Of a DNA stretch of 64,000 nucleotides, positions 42,960 through 51,985 are shown piece after piece. Below the pieces are notes generated by a model. That model did not search any database. It was not told the DNA's origin and saw nothing but the letters and a program-made list of their open reading frames with translations. Source of the stretch: Aequorivita vladivostokensis (GTDB lineage Bacteria; Bacteroidota; Bacteroidia; Flavobacteriales; Flavobacteriaceae); contig NZ_JSVU01000002.1 of assembly GCF_000952855.1 (NCBI RefSeq), positions 248,001-312,000 on the forward strand. The letters run 5' to 3'. The translations under genes and the position numbers were made by a program. The first letter of the stretch is position 1, and each line of letters begins with the position of its first letter.

Positions 42960-44288
42960 TTGAACGAAACTTTTCTATTCCTCTTACTTGCTGCCATTTG
43001 CTTATTAATCGGAGCTTTTTTGGGTAATTATTTTGCCCGTTTAAAGGGTAAAACCGAAACCAGCAAACTGGAAGAACGCCTGGAAAACGCGCAACTGCAA
43101 TCAGAAAAACTGAACGAGCGTTTTGAGACCGCCTTGCGCGAAAAAGAAGAAATCAGGCTGGAAAAGGAGCAGATTAATATGTTGCTCACGCGGCGCAATT
43201 CAGAATTTGAAAATCTTGAAAACCGCAACCGCGAACAGAAAGCAGAGGTTGAAAAACTACAGGAGAAATTTACCAAGGAATTTGAAAATCTTGCCAATAA
43301 AATCCTGGATGAAAAATCCACTAAATTTTCAAAACAGAATAAGGAAAGTCTGGAAATAATTCTGAATCCACTTCAGGAGAAAATAAAAAATTTCGAAAAA
43401 CGCGTGGAAGACACCCATAAGGAAAGTATTGACCGCCACGCAATGTTGCGACAGCAAATTATTGGTTTGAAAGAGCTGAACGAGCAAATGAGCAAGGAGG
43501 CTACAAACTTGACCAAAGCCTTGAAAGGGGATAGCAAAATACAGGGAAATTGGGGCGAATTGGTTTTGGAACGTGTACTCGAAAAGAGTGGTTTGGAAAA
43601 AGACCGTGAATATTTTGTTCAAAACAGTTTCACTACTGATGAGGGGAGGCGTGTATTGCCCGACGTCGTGCTGCACCTTCCGGATAACAAGAAAATGATT
43701 ATAGATTCAAAAGTTTCCCTAGTGGCATATGAGCGTTTTGTAAACGAGGAAGATGAAGACCAAAGGGCCCGTTTCTTAAAAGAGCACGTAACCTCCCTGA
43801 AAAAGCATATTGAGCAACTAAGCGGCAAAAATTATCACACGCTCTACGAAATTGAAAGTCCGGATTTTGTTTTGCTATTTGTTCCTATTGAGCCTGCATT
43901 TGCAGTTGCCATTAATCGGGACAACAATATTTACAACTGGGCTTTTGAGAAAAACATAGTGATTGTTACTCCTTCTACCCTACTGGCAACGTTGCGAACA
44001 GTGGACAGTATGTGGACCAACGAGAAACAACAACAGAATGCTATTGAAATTGCTACACAGGCAGGCAGGCTTTATGACCAATTTGTAAACCTAACCGAAG
44101 ACTTGATAAAAGTAGGCAACCAGTTAAATACCGTAAAAGGCAGTTACGACAGCACAATGGTGAAACTTACCGGAAAAGGAAATTTGATATCCAAGGTAGA
44201 GCGTCTAAAAAAATTAGGTTCCAAGGCGAGTAAGCAGGTAAACGAAAAATTACTGAAAAAAGCGGAGGAAAACTTTGACAACCAATAA
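42960..44288 (+). CDS. rmuC: DNA recombination protein RmuC
   Basis: A 442-residue protein with an N-terminal membrane helix (residues 4-25), a long coiled-coil (about 27-170) and a PD-(D/E)XK nuclease-like core, visible as RVLPDVVLHLPDNKKMIIDSKVS (about 230-252). RmuC is thought to trim DNA ends and limit inversion between short repeats. The start is TTG at 42960: an in-frame stop lies just upstream and the first ATG would remove the membrane helix. It precedes a small membrane protein whose start is just after its stop. Confidence 0.9.
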   Translation: MNETFLFLLLAAICLLIGAFLGNYFARLKGKTETSKLEERLENAQLQSEKLNERFETALREKEEIRLEKEQINMLLTRRNSEFENLENRNREQKAEVEKLQEKFTKEFENLANKILDEKSTKFSKQNKESLEIILNPLQEKIKNFEKRVEDTHKESIDRHAMLRQQIIGLKELNEQMSKEATNLTKALKGDSKIQGNWGELVLERVLEKSGLEKDREYFVQNSFTTDEGRRVLPDVVLHLPDNKKMIIDSKVSLVAYERFVNEEDEDQRARFLKEHVTSLKKHIEQLSGKNYHTLYEIESPDFVLLFVPIEPAFAVAINRDNNIYNWAFEKNIVIVTPSTLLATLRTVDSMWTNEKQQQNAIEIATQAGRLYDQFVNLTEDLIKVGNQLNTVKGSYDSTMVKLTGKGNLISKVERLKKLGSKASKQVNEKLLKKAEENFDNQ

Positions 44289-44295
44289 GAAAGTT

Positions 44296-44664
44296 ATGAA
44301 AAAAGTCCTCGTTATCATCCTTGGCAGCCTTTTGGCATTGTACCTGTTATATTTCGCCTTCGTGTATTTTGTACCGTATAGTGAGGGAACAAGAGCCGGC
44401 GAGCTTATAAAATTTAGTCATAAAGGAGTCCTTGTAAAAACTTGGGAAGGAGAGATTAGCCAGGGCATTAGCGGCGCACAGATATTTTCCTTTTCGGTTT
44501 TGGACCAAGAAAAGGATGTTATTGAAAAATTAAAGGAGTATCAAGGCAGCTATGTAAAGGTAAGCTATGTAGAACGTTTTACGACCTTCTTCTTTTGGGG
44601 TGATACCAAATATTTTATAAACGATGTGGTAAAAGAACAGTCACCGCATTTTAACCGCGAATAG
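44296..44664 (+). CDS. Small membrane-anchored protein, mislabelled 6-phosphogluconate dehydrogenase in some genomes
   Basis: About 122 residues from ATG 44296. An N-terminal membrane helix (about 2-23) precedes a small beta domain containing SEGTRAGELIKFSHKGVLVKTWEGEI (a family pattern, about 30-55) and QGISGAQIFSFSV. It is conserved in flavobacteria, and I recall the dehydrogenase name on relatives, but the protein has no dinucleotide fold. No function is known. It starts 7 bases after the rmuC stop, so the two are cotranscribed. Confidence 0.7.
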   Translation: MKKVLVIILGSLLALYLLYFAFVYFVPYSEGTRAGELIKFSHKGVLVKTWEGEISQGISGAQIFSFSVLDQEKDVIEKLKEYQGSYVKVSYVERFTTFFFWGDTKYFINDVVKEQSPHFNRE

Positions 44665-44673
44665 ATCTGAGCG

Positions 44674-45249
44674 TTATTTTTTTGCTATTTTCAGCGTAGT
44701 CTGTAAATTATTGGATGTCACTTTCACAAAATACAGCCCACTATTCAATCGGCTCATGTCAACTTGGGTCAAAGTGCCTGTACCCTTTCCTTCAGAAACC
44801 AAGGTGCCAAGAACGTTATAGATTTGATAATTATCTATTTTAAAAATAGATGATATAATTAAATCATTTTTAACCGGATTGGGATAGAAATTTAGGTTTT
44901 TCACAAATTTCTCTTCTACGGAAAGTTTCCCGACCACGGTTACTTTTCCTCGCATTAGAGGATTTGATTCATTTTCATATTCCGTAACTCCTCTTTTTTG
45001 AAAAGTGTATGAGAATTCAGTGTTCAAACCATCAAGAGTACCGCTGCCGAAATTTTCACTGCCGTTCGGGAGACTCGTAACGCTTTTTTGGGAACTGTCT
45101 TTCCAGACCCAAATCACAGTATCTCCCACTTCTATGGTGGGGCTTGCAACAGATTCATTTACACCTTGCCCCCAAGCAATTTCAACAACATTCTGACCCG
45201 TCAGAATGTTCATTGTAATAAAACATAAGAACAAAGTAATTTTTTTCAT
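44674..45249 (-). CDS. Secreted cupredoxin-like protein with T9SS sorting domain
   Basis: A 191-residue secreted protein. After a signal peptide (residues 1-18) comes a single cupredoxin-like domain (about 20-105, VEVGDTVIWVWKDSSQKSVTS, plastocyanin pattern), then a C-terminal type A T9SS sorting domain (about 115-191, LNFYPNPVKNDLIISS and GLYFVKV). The usual plastocyanin copper ligands (His, Cys, His, Met) are not all evident: I see no Cys in the fold. It may not bind copper. It would be exported across the outer membrane by T9SS and released or anchored by the sorting domain. Confidence 0.82.
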   Translation of the reverse strand: MKKITLFLCFITMNILTGQNVVEIAWGQGVNESVASPTIEVGDTVIWVWKDSSQKSVTSLPNGSENFGSGTLDGLNTEFSYTFQKRGVTEYENESNPLMRGKVTVVGKLSVEEKFVKNLNFYPNPVKNDLIISSIFKIDNYQIYNVLGTLVSEGKGTGTLTQVDMSRLNSGLYFVKVTSNNLQTTLKIAKK

Positions 45250-45308
45250 AAAAGAATATTTCAGTAGGTTAGTAATCTAATTTACGAAAAAAAATAACAC
45301 AAAATTTA

Positions 45309-48161
45309 TTATTTGCTCAGGTACATCTTTCTTCTCGCGTAGAGGTCGTAAAATGCATCGTCCTTTAAACTATCAATAAAAAGAATACTTTCGCCCGTGC
45401 TCTTCATTTCGGGACCTAGCTGTTTGTTTACATTTGGAAATTTATTGAAACTAAACACTGGCTGTTTTATCGCAAATCCTTCCAACTTAGGATTGAAGTC
45501 GAAATCGGTAACCTTGTTGTGGCCCAGCATTACTTTTGTGGCGTAATTTACGTAAGGTTCTCCGTAGGCTTTCGCAATAAAAGGAACTGTTCGCGAGGCG
45601 CGTGGATTGGCCTCAATAATGTAAACTATATCGTCTTTTATGGCGAACTGAACATTTATGAGTCCAACTGTGTTGAGGGATTTGGCAATTTTCGTGGTAT
45701 GGTCCTTTATTTGTTGCATTACAAATTCCCCTATGTTGAAAGGTGGCAAGGTTGCGTTTGAGTCTCCGGAATGGATTCCGCAGGGCTCAATATGTTCCAT
45801 TATGCCAATAATATATACATTTTCACCATCGCAGATTGCATCTGCCTCGGCTTCAATGGCGCCGTCCAAATAATGGTCCAGCAATAATTTGTTATTCGGA
45901 ATTTTTCGAAGTAAATCTACCACGTGCTCTTCCAATTCCTTTTTGTTGATCACGATTTTCATCCCTTGTCCACCCAAAACATAGGAAGGACGAATCAATA
46001 ACGGAAAGTCAAGCTGGTCTGCAAGTGCAAGTGCTTCTTCAGTGGTTTCTGCCGTTCCAAATTCTGGGTAAGGAATGTTGTTTTCTTTTAAAAGTGTTGA
46101 GAAACTTCCTCGATCTTCGGCTAAATCCAGCGATTTATATGTGGTGCCGATAATATTGATACCGTAACGATCAAGTTTTTCGGCAAGCTTCAAGGCAGTT
46201 TGTCCCCCGAGCTGAACGATAACTCCCTCGGGCTTTTCGTGGCGGATAATATCGTATATGTGTTCCCAAAAAACCGGTTCAAAATATAATTTGTCCGCCA
46301 CGTCAAAATCTGTTGAAACCGTTTCAGGATTACAGTTTATCATTATGGTTTCATAACCACATTCCGCCGCTGCAAGCACTCCGTGGACACAGCAATAATC
46401 AAACTCGATGCCCTGCCCTATCCTGTTGGGACCGGAACCGAGAACGATAATTTTTTTCTTTTCGGTTACTATGCTATCGTTTTCAGAATACGGCTTTTCG
46501 CCCTCAAGCTGCATTTCGTTCTCAAAGGTTGAATAGTAGTACGGTGTTTCCGCCTTAAATTCGGCAGCACAGGTGTCCACCAATTTATAAACGCGCTGGA
46601 TGTTCATCTCCTCACGTTTTTTGTAAACTTGGCTCTCCAGACATTTCAGCATGTGCGCTATCTGACGATCGCCGTAGCCTTTTTGTTTTGCTTCCAACAA
46701 TAATTCCCTAGGAAGGGTTTCCAAGGTATATTTTGAAATTTCCTTTTCCAATAGAAACAATTCTTCATATTGACGAAGGAACCACATATCAATCTTTGTT
46801 ATTTCGTGAATCCTGCTGAGCGGAATGCCAATCTGGATTGCATCATAAATCACAAAAACACGGTCCCAGCTTGCGTTTTTCAGTTTGTCGAGAATTTGCT
46901 CGTAGTTGGTGTAACTTTTCCCGTCGGCACCAATTCCATTTCTTTTGATTTCCAAGGATTGGGTGGCCTTGTGAAGCGCTTCCTGAAAGGAACGGCCAAT
47001 GCCCATCACTTCGCCAACAGATTTCATTTGAAGCCCCAAAGTACGGTCTGATCCTTCAAATTTGTCAAAATTCCAACGTGGGATTTTTACGATTACGTAA
47101 TCCAAAGTAGGTTCAAACAACGCGGAAGTTGACTTTGTAATTTGATTTTTCAATTCATCCAAAGTATAACCAATGGCCAGCTTGGTAGCGATTTTGGCAA
47201 TTGGATATCCCGTTGCCTTTGAAGCCAAAGCTGAAGATCGGGAAACCCGCGGATTGATTTCAATGGCAATTATTTCTTCCTCCTCATCGGGGCTTACCGC
47301 AAACTGAACGTTACAGCCTCCGGCAAAATCGCCAATACTGCGCATCATATGGATGGCCATATCGCGCATTCGCTGGAAAGTGCGGTCGTTTAGTGTCATT
47401 GCGGGGGCCACGGTTATGGAATCGCCCGTGTGGATGCCCATTGGGTCCATATTTTCAATGGTACAGATAATAACAACATTGTCATTTTTATCGCGGAGCA
47501 GCTCTAGTTCATATTCCTTCCACCCCATCATTGCCTTATCGATCATTACTTCGTGTATGGGTGAAATTTCCAAACCGTGCGATAGTAGCTCGTCAAAATC
47601 TTCTTCTCTATAAACGATGGAAGCACCTGCGCCCCCTAAGGTAAAGGATGCCCGGATAACCAATGGAAAGCCAAATTCCTGTGCGATTTCCTTTCCTTGT
47701 AGATAGGAGTTTGCCGTGGCCTGGGGTGCCATTTTCACCCCTATTTTTTCCATCAATTCCCTAAATTCTTCCCTATCTTCTGTAATATTTATTGCGTTGA
47801 TATCAACACCTATCAACTTTACCCCAAAGTCTTTCCAAATTCCCTTTTCGTCTGCCTCAATACACAAGTTGAGCGCTGTTTGCCCGCCCATAGTGGGAAG
47901 CACCGCGTCAATCTGCGGATGTTCTTTCAAGATTTTAACAATCGATTTTGTGGTAAGCGGAAGCAGGTAAATATGATCGGCCATTGACGGATCCGTCATA
48001 ATGGTTGCCGGGTTGCTGTTTATCAAAACGGTTTCTATTCCATCTTCGCGCAGTGAGCGCAGCGATTGTGAACCGGAATAGTCAAACTCACAAGCTTGAC
48101 CAATAACAATAGGCCCAGAGCCAATGATAAGAACAGATTTAATGGAGGGATTTTTAGGCAT
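45309..48161 (-). CDS. carB: Carbamoyl-phosphate synthase large subunit
   Basis: A 950-residue enzyme that makes carbamoyl phosphate for arginine and pyrimidine synthesis from bicarbonate, glutamine nitrogen and two ATP. Two homologous ATP-grasp halves show IGSGPIVIGQACEFDYSG (about 13-30) and LGSGPNRIGQGIEFDYC (about 574-590). The sequence ends after PEMKSTGESILFIDSL, at the place where the allosteric MGS-like domain starts in E. coli CarB (1073 residues), so that domain is absent. This may be the normal flavobacterial length, but UMP and ornithine control of the E. coli type is then not expected. carA is not adjacent. Confidence 0.95.
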   Translation of the reverse strand: MPKNPSIKSVLIIGSGPIVIGQACEFDYSGSQSLRSLREDGIETVLINSNPATIMTDPSMADHIYLLPLTTKSIVKILKEHPQIDAVLPTMGGQTALNLCIEADEKGIWKDFGVKLIGVDINAINITEDREEFRELMEKIGVKMAPQATANSYLQGKEIAQEFGFPLVIRASFTLGGAGASIVYREEDFDELLSHGLEISPIHEVMIDKAMMGWKEYELELLRDKNDNVVIICTIENMDPMGIHTGDSITVAPAMTLNDRTFQRMRDMAIHMMRSIGDFAGGCNVQFAVSPDEEEEIIAIEINPRVSRSSALASKATGYPIAKIATKLAIGYTLDELKNQITKSTSALFEPTLDYVIVKIPRWNFDKFEGSDRTLGLQMKSVGEVMGIGRSFQEALHKATQSLEIKRNGIGADGKSYTNYEQILDKLKNASWDRVFVIYDAIQIGIPLSRIHEITKIDMWFLRQYEELFLLEKEISKYTLETLPRELLLEAKQKGYGDRQIAHMLKCLESQVYKKREEMNIQRVYKLVDTCAAEFKAETPYYYSTFENEMQLEGEKPYSENDSIVTEKKKIIVLGSGPNRIGQGIEFDYCCVHGVLAAAECGYETIMINCNPETVSTDFDVADKLYFEPVFWEHIYDIIRHEKPEGVIVQLGGQTALKLAEKLDRYGINIIGTTYKSLDLAEDRGSFSTLLKENNIPYPEFGTAETTEEALALADQLDFPLLIRPSYVLGGQGMKIVINKKELEEHVVDLLRKIPNNKLLLDHYLDGAIEAEADAICDGENVYIIGIMEHIEPCGIHSGDSNATLPPFNIGEFVMQQIKDHTTKIAKSLNTVGLINVQFAIKDDIVYIIEANPRASRTVPFIAKAYGEPYVNYATKVMLGHNKVTDFDFNPKLEGFAIKQPVFSFNKFPNVNKQLGPEMKSTGESILFIDSLKDDAFYDLYARRKMYLSK

Positions 48162-48183
48162 TTTCGTTTCTTTTTCGGTGCCG

Positions 48184-48191
48184 CAAATTTA
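48184..48191 (-). promoter_or_regulatory. Bacteroidota -7 box for carB
   Basis: Minus strand TAAATTTG (TAnnTTTG), 22 bases upstream of the carB ATG. Confidence 0.6.
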
Positions 48192-48207
48192 CGGCGCATT
48201 AGGGTAT

Positions 48208-48246
48208 AAAAAAAAGGTGTTGCTTAGTTAAACAACACCTTTTATA
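48208..48246 (-). terminator. Intrinsic terminator for rpmH
   Basis: Stem AAAGGTGTTG / CAACACCTTT with an 10-base loop. On the minus strand it is followed by a run of T. It lies just after the rpmH stop and before carB. Confidence 0.85.
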
Positions 48247-48261
48247 TATAATTTATCAACA

Positions 48262-48423
48262 TTACTTTTTGTGACGGGCTTCAGAAGATACAGATAGTCT
48301 CTTTCTGCCTTTCGCTCTGCGGGCAGCCAAAACCTTTCTTCCGTTTACAGAAGCCATACGCTCTCTAAAACCGTGTTTGTTTCTTCTTTTTCTTTTCGAT
48401 GGCTGAAATGTTCTTTTGCTCAT
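48262..48423 (-). CDS. rpmH: 50S ribosomal protein L34
   Basis: A 53-residue, very basic protein beginning [19 protein letters not shown], with [18 protein letters not shown] following, the complete L34 pattern. It is essential for large-subunit assembly. In many bacteria rpmH lies beside dnaA and rnpA at the origin, but here its neighbours are carB and a DUF2892-type gene. It has its own -7 box and terminator, so it is a monocistronic unit. It was too short to stand out on length alone. Confidence 0.96.
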   Translation of the reverse strand: MSKRTFQPSKRKRRNKHGFRERMASVNGRKVLAARRAKGRKRLSVSSEARHKK

Positions 48424-48484
48424 TATAGTATTCTTTAACTTCTGTAAATTCTTTGTTCGGTTGACCTTTACTCAAAGTCGGGTG

Positions 48485-48492
48485 CAAAAATA
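48485..48492 (-). promoter_or_regulatory. Bacteroidota -7 box for rpmH
   Basis: Minus strand TATTTTTG, 61 bases upstream of the rpmH ATG, leaving a leader that could hold autogenous control. Confidence 0.6.
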
Positions 48493-48637
48493 CAACAAGT
48501 TTTCACTTAGACAAACCTTTTTTGAAAAATATATAGAATTTTTTTCGATTCAGAATCTCATCAAGTTTAAGGGCTACTTGGTGCAAAATAATTTAACCTG
48601 CAAGTTACAAAATCTTCATAAAAGTGTTTAGATTTTA

Positions 48638-48645
48638 TACCTTTG
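48638..48645 (+). promoter_or_regulatory. Bacteroidota -7 box for the DUF2892-type gene
   Basis: TACCTTTG, 23 bases upstream of the ATG at 48669. Confidence 0.6.
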
Positions 48646-48668
48646 CAGCCCATTGATAAAGACGATAC

Positions 48669-49235
48669 ATGTATAATAAAAATATAAAACTAGTTTTAGC
48701 TGCCTTGGTGCTCGGGGCTGCGGTGTGGCAATTTACCGAAACTAATATCGGCAACGGTATCATGCTAATTTTGCTTTCTTTGATTTTCGTTTTTTTGTAT
48801 TTTAAGAATGAAATCATCCTGCTCGCCTTTCTCCGCCTGCGCAAACAAGATTTTCCCGGCGCCAAAAAATGGTTGGATAAAATTAAGGACCCCAGTGCGG
48901 CACTCGTTCCAAAACAAGAAGGTTATTACAATTATCTGAACGGCCTGATGGTTTCTCAGACCAATATGGTGGAAGCCGAAAAATATTTCAAGAAAGCCGA
49001 AAAATTGGGCTTGAATATGTCTGCGGATATGGCAATGACAAAGTTGAACCTTGCTGGAATTGCAATGACCAAAAACCGCAAACGCGAGGCAGAACAACTC
49101 ATGGCAGAGGCTAAAAGTTTAGATAAGCACAATATGCTGGACGAACAGATAAAGATGATGAAGCAGCAGATGAAAAAGATGGGACAGCCCAGACAGCAGT
49201 TCGGTCGCAGTGGTCGCGGAGGAAGGAGATTCTAA
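48669..49235 (+). CDS. Membrane protein with TPR-like repeats (DUF2892-like)
   Basis: A 188-residue protein with two N-terminal membrane helices (about 7-22 and 29-46, DUF2892-like) and a C-terminal helical region of TPR-type pairs (NYLNGLMVSQTNMVEAEKYFKKAEKL) followed by an Arg/Gly-rich tail (GRSGRGGRRF). The tail may touch nucleic acid or membrane phospholipid. Conserved across flavobacteria, and function is unknown. It has a good promoter. Confidence 0.7.
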   Translation: MYNKNIKLVLAALVLGAAVWQFTETNIGNGIMLILLSLIFVFLYFKNEIILLAFLRLRKQDFPGAKKWLDKIKDPSAALVPKQEGYYNYLNGLMVSQTNMVEAEKYFKKAEKLGLNMSADMAMTKLNLAGIAMTKNRKREAEQLMAEAKSLDKHNMLDEQIKMMKQQMKKMGQPRQQFGRSGRGGRRF

Positions 49236-49326
49236 TTTTTTCCAAATACTATCTTTTGAATTCTGTCTTTAAACGAGATTAAAGACCCTGTCGTCGAATA
49301 ACATCCTGTCAACCAAGTAAATGACC

Positions 49327-49334
49327 TATCTTTG
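49327..49334 (+). promoter_or_regulatory. -7 box that sets the start of the redoxin-like gene
   Basis: TATCTTTG falls inside the first codons of the longer open frame (49321). The transcript therefore begins near 49340, so translation cannot start at 49321 and ATG 49351 is the better start. Confidence 0.6.
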
Positions 49335-49350
49335 GCCAAAGCTTTCGCTT

Positions 49351-50052
49351 ATGGGTAGAAAACTACTTTATCTCTTCTTATTGCTTTCCTTTACAACGCA
49401 ATCACAGATTGGGCAGGGAGATTATTTTTCTGAAGCCATTGGAAAAAACATAAGAAAATACACGAAAAATTCACAAAAGGCCTATGCCGAACACGATTTT
49501 GAACGTGCGGAGTTATTATTCGATTCGCTTATAAACAACGTCATTAACGGAAGCTATCTGGACAATTTTAAGGTACGCAAGCTTTCCGGCAGAAAAATCG
49601 AGCTGTATAAGTTTGAAAAGCCCATTTTTCTGATGACCTATGCCTCCTGGTGCACGCCGGGCGTTGGGGAGATTCCCGCCCTTAACGAGGTAGCCGAAAA
49701 ATATTATAAGGATATTGAATTTGTAATTCTATTTTGGGACACAAAACAGAGCGTTCGAAAATCCTCACGTGAGTATTCAAACAAAATAAATATTGTTTAT
49801 GTGGACGAAAAGGAAAACAAGAACGACCACATTGTTCAAATAATGAAGCACAGCCTCGGTTTCCCCACTTCTTTCTTTATTGATGAAAACAAGCGCATTG
49901 TAGATGTAAGGCGCGGTGTATTGCATCCGTACAATGAAAAATATGAAATTTCATTTGAACTCAACCATAATTCTTTCCTAAACGGAATTTCGCTTCTAAA
50001 AAATTTAGGAGAAGACGACAAAGAGCATTTGGCATCAAAACAAAACCCGTGA
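49351..50052 (+). CDS. Thioredoxin-fold (TlpA/redoxin-like) periplasmic protein with a single active-site Cys
   Basis: About 233 residues from ATG 49351, with a signal peptide MGRKLLYLFLLLSFTTQSQ. The thioredoxin fold is shown by IFLMTYASWCTPGVGEIPALNEV (about 92-115 in pattern) and SLGFPTSFFIDENKRIVDV (about 168-187). The usual WCxxC is WCTPG here, so the second cysteine is replaced by glycine. Without a resolving Cys it cannot act as a normal dithiol reductase; a monothiol or binding role is more likely. A helical region precedes the fold. A bidirectional terminator overlaps its stop. Confidence 0.82.
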   Translation: MGRKLLYLFLLLSFTTQSQIGQGDYFSEAIGKNIRKYTKNSQKAYAEHDFERAELLFDSLINNVINGSYLDNFKVRKLSGRKIELYKFEKPIFLMTYASWCTPGVGEIPALNEVAEKYYKDIEFVILFWDTKQSVRKSSREYSNKINIVYVDEKENKNDHIVQIMKHSLGFPTSFFIDENKRIVDVRRGVLHPYNEKYEISFELNHNSFLNGISLLKNLGEDDKEHLASKQNP

Positions 50053-50070
50053 GAAACACTTCTCACGGGT
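50045..50070. terminator. Bidirectional terminator between the redoxin and lytic transglycosylase genes
   Basis: Stem ACCCGTGAGA / TCTCACGGGT, loop AACACT, T-rich on both strands. It overlaps the last codons of the redoxin-like gene. Confidence 0.8.
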
Positions 50071-50094
50071 CGTAATTTTCACTTAGACATCAAT

Positions 50095-51015
50095 TTATTG
50101 ATAATATCCCTTCTCGGGAATTTCAATAAAGTACTCCTTGCCAGAAGCATTTTTTAAATATGTATCCCGCAACCAAGGATTGTGAAGTTTTAAGATTTTG
50201 TAATTTATTCCGTAAGGTTTTACCCATTCCGACCAATCGTCCACCGGCGTATCCACTTTTACCGTGTAGGTTGGGATATTTGTGTACAAATCTTTTTCCC
50301 TAAAGTTGAAGCCGTATTTTTGGGGATTGTTCATTATCTCCTTTAAGGCCAGAATCCTAAAGACATATCTGCTGGTTTCTGTGTTTAGCAGTAAATCGTA
50401 ATAGCTGGTTTCCTTTTGTCGGTTTATCTGCTTGTTCATTCCGCCCACACCGGCATTATAGGAAGCCGCTGCCATAGTCCAACTCCCAAATTTCTCTTTT
50501 GATTTTTTCAAATATTCGGCCGCTACCATGGTGGCCTTTTCCAAATTGTAGCGTTCGTCCACGTAATCGTTTATTTCAAGGCCGTATTCAAGCCCTGTTC
50601 CCTTCATAAAATGCCAAATGCCCGAAGCCCCGGCTGGCGAACTTTGGTACTCCAAGCCACTTTCGGCTACGGCAAGGTATTTGAAATCGTCTGGCAAGCC
50701 ATATTTTTTCAGCAAAGGTTCAATCTGTGGAAAGTATTTGTTCGCCCTTTTAAAGAGCAGCAGTCCGTTGGATTGCCAATAGGTGTTCACCAACAATTCC
50801 CTATCCATCCGCTCGCGAATATCCGGATTGTGGAGCGGTACGGGCTCTCCTGCAAAATCCATTTTTTCTGGCAATGGCAAAGCATAAACATTATAGTCAT
50901 TGACCAATTTTTTTTCAAAATTCTCATCTGTGGGCGCATCCTGAACCGCGTGGATGCTAAGGGCACTAGCTGTAATTATCAATATGCCCAACCCTATTTT
51001 ACCTATCATTTTCAT
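50095..51015 (-). CDS. Membrane-bound lytic murein transglycosylase (SLT family)
   Basis: A 306-residue periplasmic enzyme with a signal or anchor helix (residues 5-23) and an SLT catalytic domain (about 97-225). Catalytic Glu is in YLAVAESGLEYQSSPAGASG, with ASYNAGVGGMNKQI downstream as in Slt/MltD proteins. It cuts the glycan strand of peptidoglycan to form 1,6-anhydro muropeptides. Unlike MltD it has no LysM repeats and stops soon after the SLT domain, so it is a compact form. Single gene. Confidence 0.88.
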   Translation of the reverse strand: MKMIGKIGLGILIITASALSIHAVQDAPTDENFEKKLVNDYNVYALPLPEKMDFAGEPVPLHNPDIRERMDRELLVNTYWQSNGLLLFKRANKYFPQIEPLLKKYGLPDDFKYLAVAESGLEYQSSPAGASGIWHFMKGTGLEYGLEINDYVDERYNLEKATMVAAEYLKKSKEKFGSWTMAAASYNAGVGGMNKQINRQKETSYYDLLLNTETSRYVFRILALKEIMNNPQKYGFNFREKDLYTNIPTYTVKVDTPVDDWSEWVKPYGINYKILKLHNPWLRDTYLKNASGKEYFIEIPEKGYYQ

Positions 51016-51074
51016 ATCGTCTTATTTTTAATAAAGATACTTATTTCATCAATTCTTAAGTGGTAAAGAATACA

Positions 51075-51734
51075 TTATTCTTCAAAAATATCCAAAAGCT
51101 TTTGTGAAATTTCTCTCCCTCTATTTAGAATCATAATGTGAGTTCCGCCTTTAATAACTTCACATTGGTCAATATATTTTATAGGAAAAACGACGTCTTT
51201 CTCACCATGAATGTGGATTACGTCCTGAAGTTTCTCTTTCTTACCCCAAGTTATCATCTTTTCGAGCGCCCAATCCAAATATTGCTTATCCCGAACGTGC
51301 AAGTATTCCTGATAAAGCGACAGGCGCTTTTTTGTTTTGGGACCGATGGAATATTTCGTCAAATCGTCGGCACTTAAAACCAGACCGGTGGGTATCAATT
51401 TGTAGGCCTTTGTTAAGCTGGCCAATTTCATCCTTCGCGGTAGCTCACTCTTGCTTTTTACACTTGAAATAATAATTAATTTTTTCACCTCCAGAAAATC
51501 ATTCATTTCCTGTGCCACTACCCCACCGAACGAAACCCCAATAAGAATTGGATTCTTTTCCTGTATGCGCCTTGCCATTCTTTCGGCATAGGCTTTTAAG
51601 CTTTCATTTTTTTCGGGAATCAACCATTCCAAAATATGCACTCTATAATTTTCAGGAAACTTAATATTTCGGAAGATCTCTCCTCCCGCGGCCATCCCCG
51701 GTACGAAGTAAATATGTGTTTTTTCAGAATTCAT
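51075..51734 (-). CDS. Alpha/beta hydrolase
   Basis: A 219-residue hydrolase without signal peptide. Motifs: nucleophile elbow GVSFGGVV (about 66-73), HIHGEKDVVFP (about 173-183) supplying the acid, and GGTHIMI (about 196) for the histidine. The early loop FVPGMAAGGEIF forms the oxyanion hole. Substrate unknown. It has a -7 box at 51791-51798 and no partner gene. Confidence 0.82.
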   Translation of the reverse strand: MNSEKTHIYFVPGMAAGGEIFRNIKFPENYRVHILEWLIPEKNESLKAYAERMARRIQEKNPILIGVSFGGVVAQEMNDFLEVKKLIIISSVKSKSELPRRMKLASLTKAYKLIPTGLVLSADDLTKYSIGPKTKKRLSLYQEYLHVRDKQYLDWALEKMITWGKKEKLQDVIHIHGEKDVVFPIKYIDQCEVIKGGTHIMILNRGREISQKLLDIFEE

Positions 51735-51790
51735 AAGTCTTTTGTGAAGAAAATGGCAAAGCCCAAAGATTATTCGTAAATTTACGGGTA

Positions 51791-51798
51791 CAAAGATA
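51791..51798 (-). promoter_or_regulatory. -7 box for the alpha/beta hydrolase
   Basis: Minus strand TATCTTTG, 56 bases upstream of the ATG at 51734. Confidence 0.55.
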
Positions 51799-51985
51799 GA
51801 ATTATATAACCGTTTCTTAACAACTGGAAAATTTCAGTCATAATTTGCTTTGAATACAAACCGAACACCGAAAAGTAGCGTATATAATAATAACTTTTTA
51901 AGGTACCGTATTCCGTATCTTGAAAGTGACCGTTCCATATCACTGCATTCTGAACACCCTTTTTTCAAAATAAAAATGACTCCCA

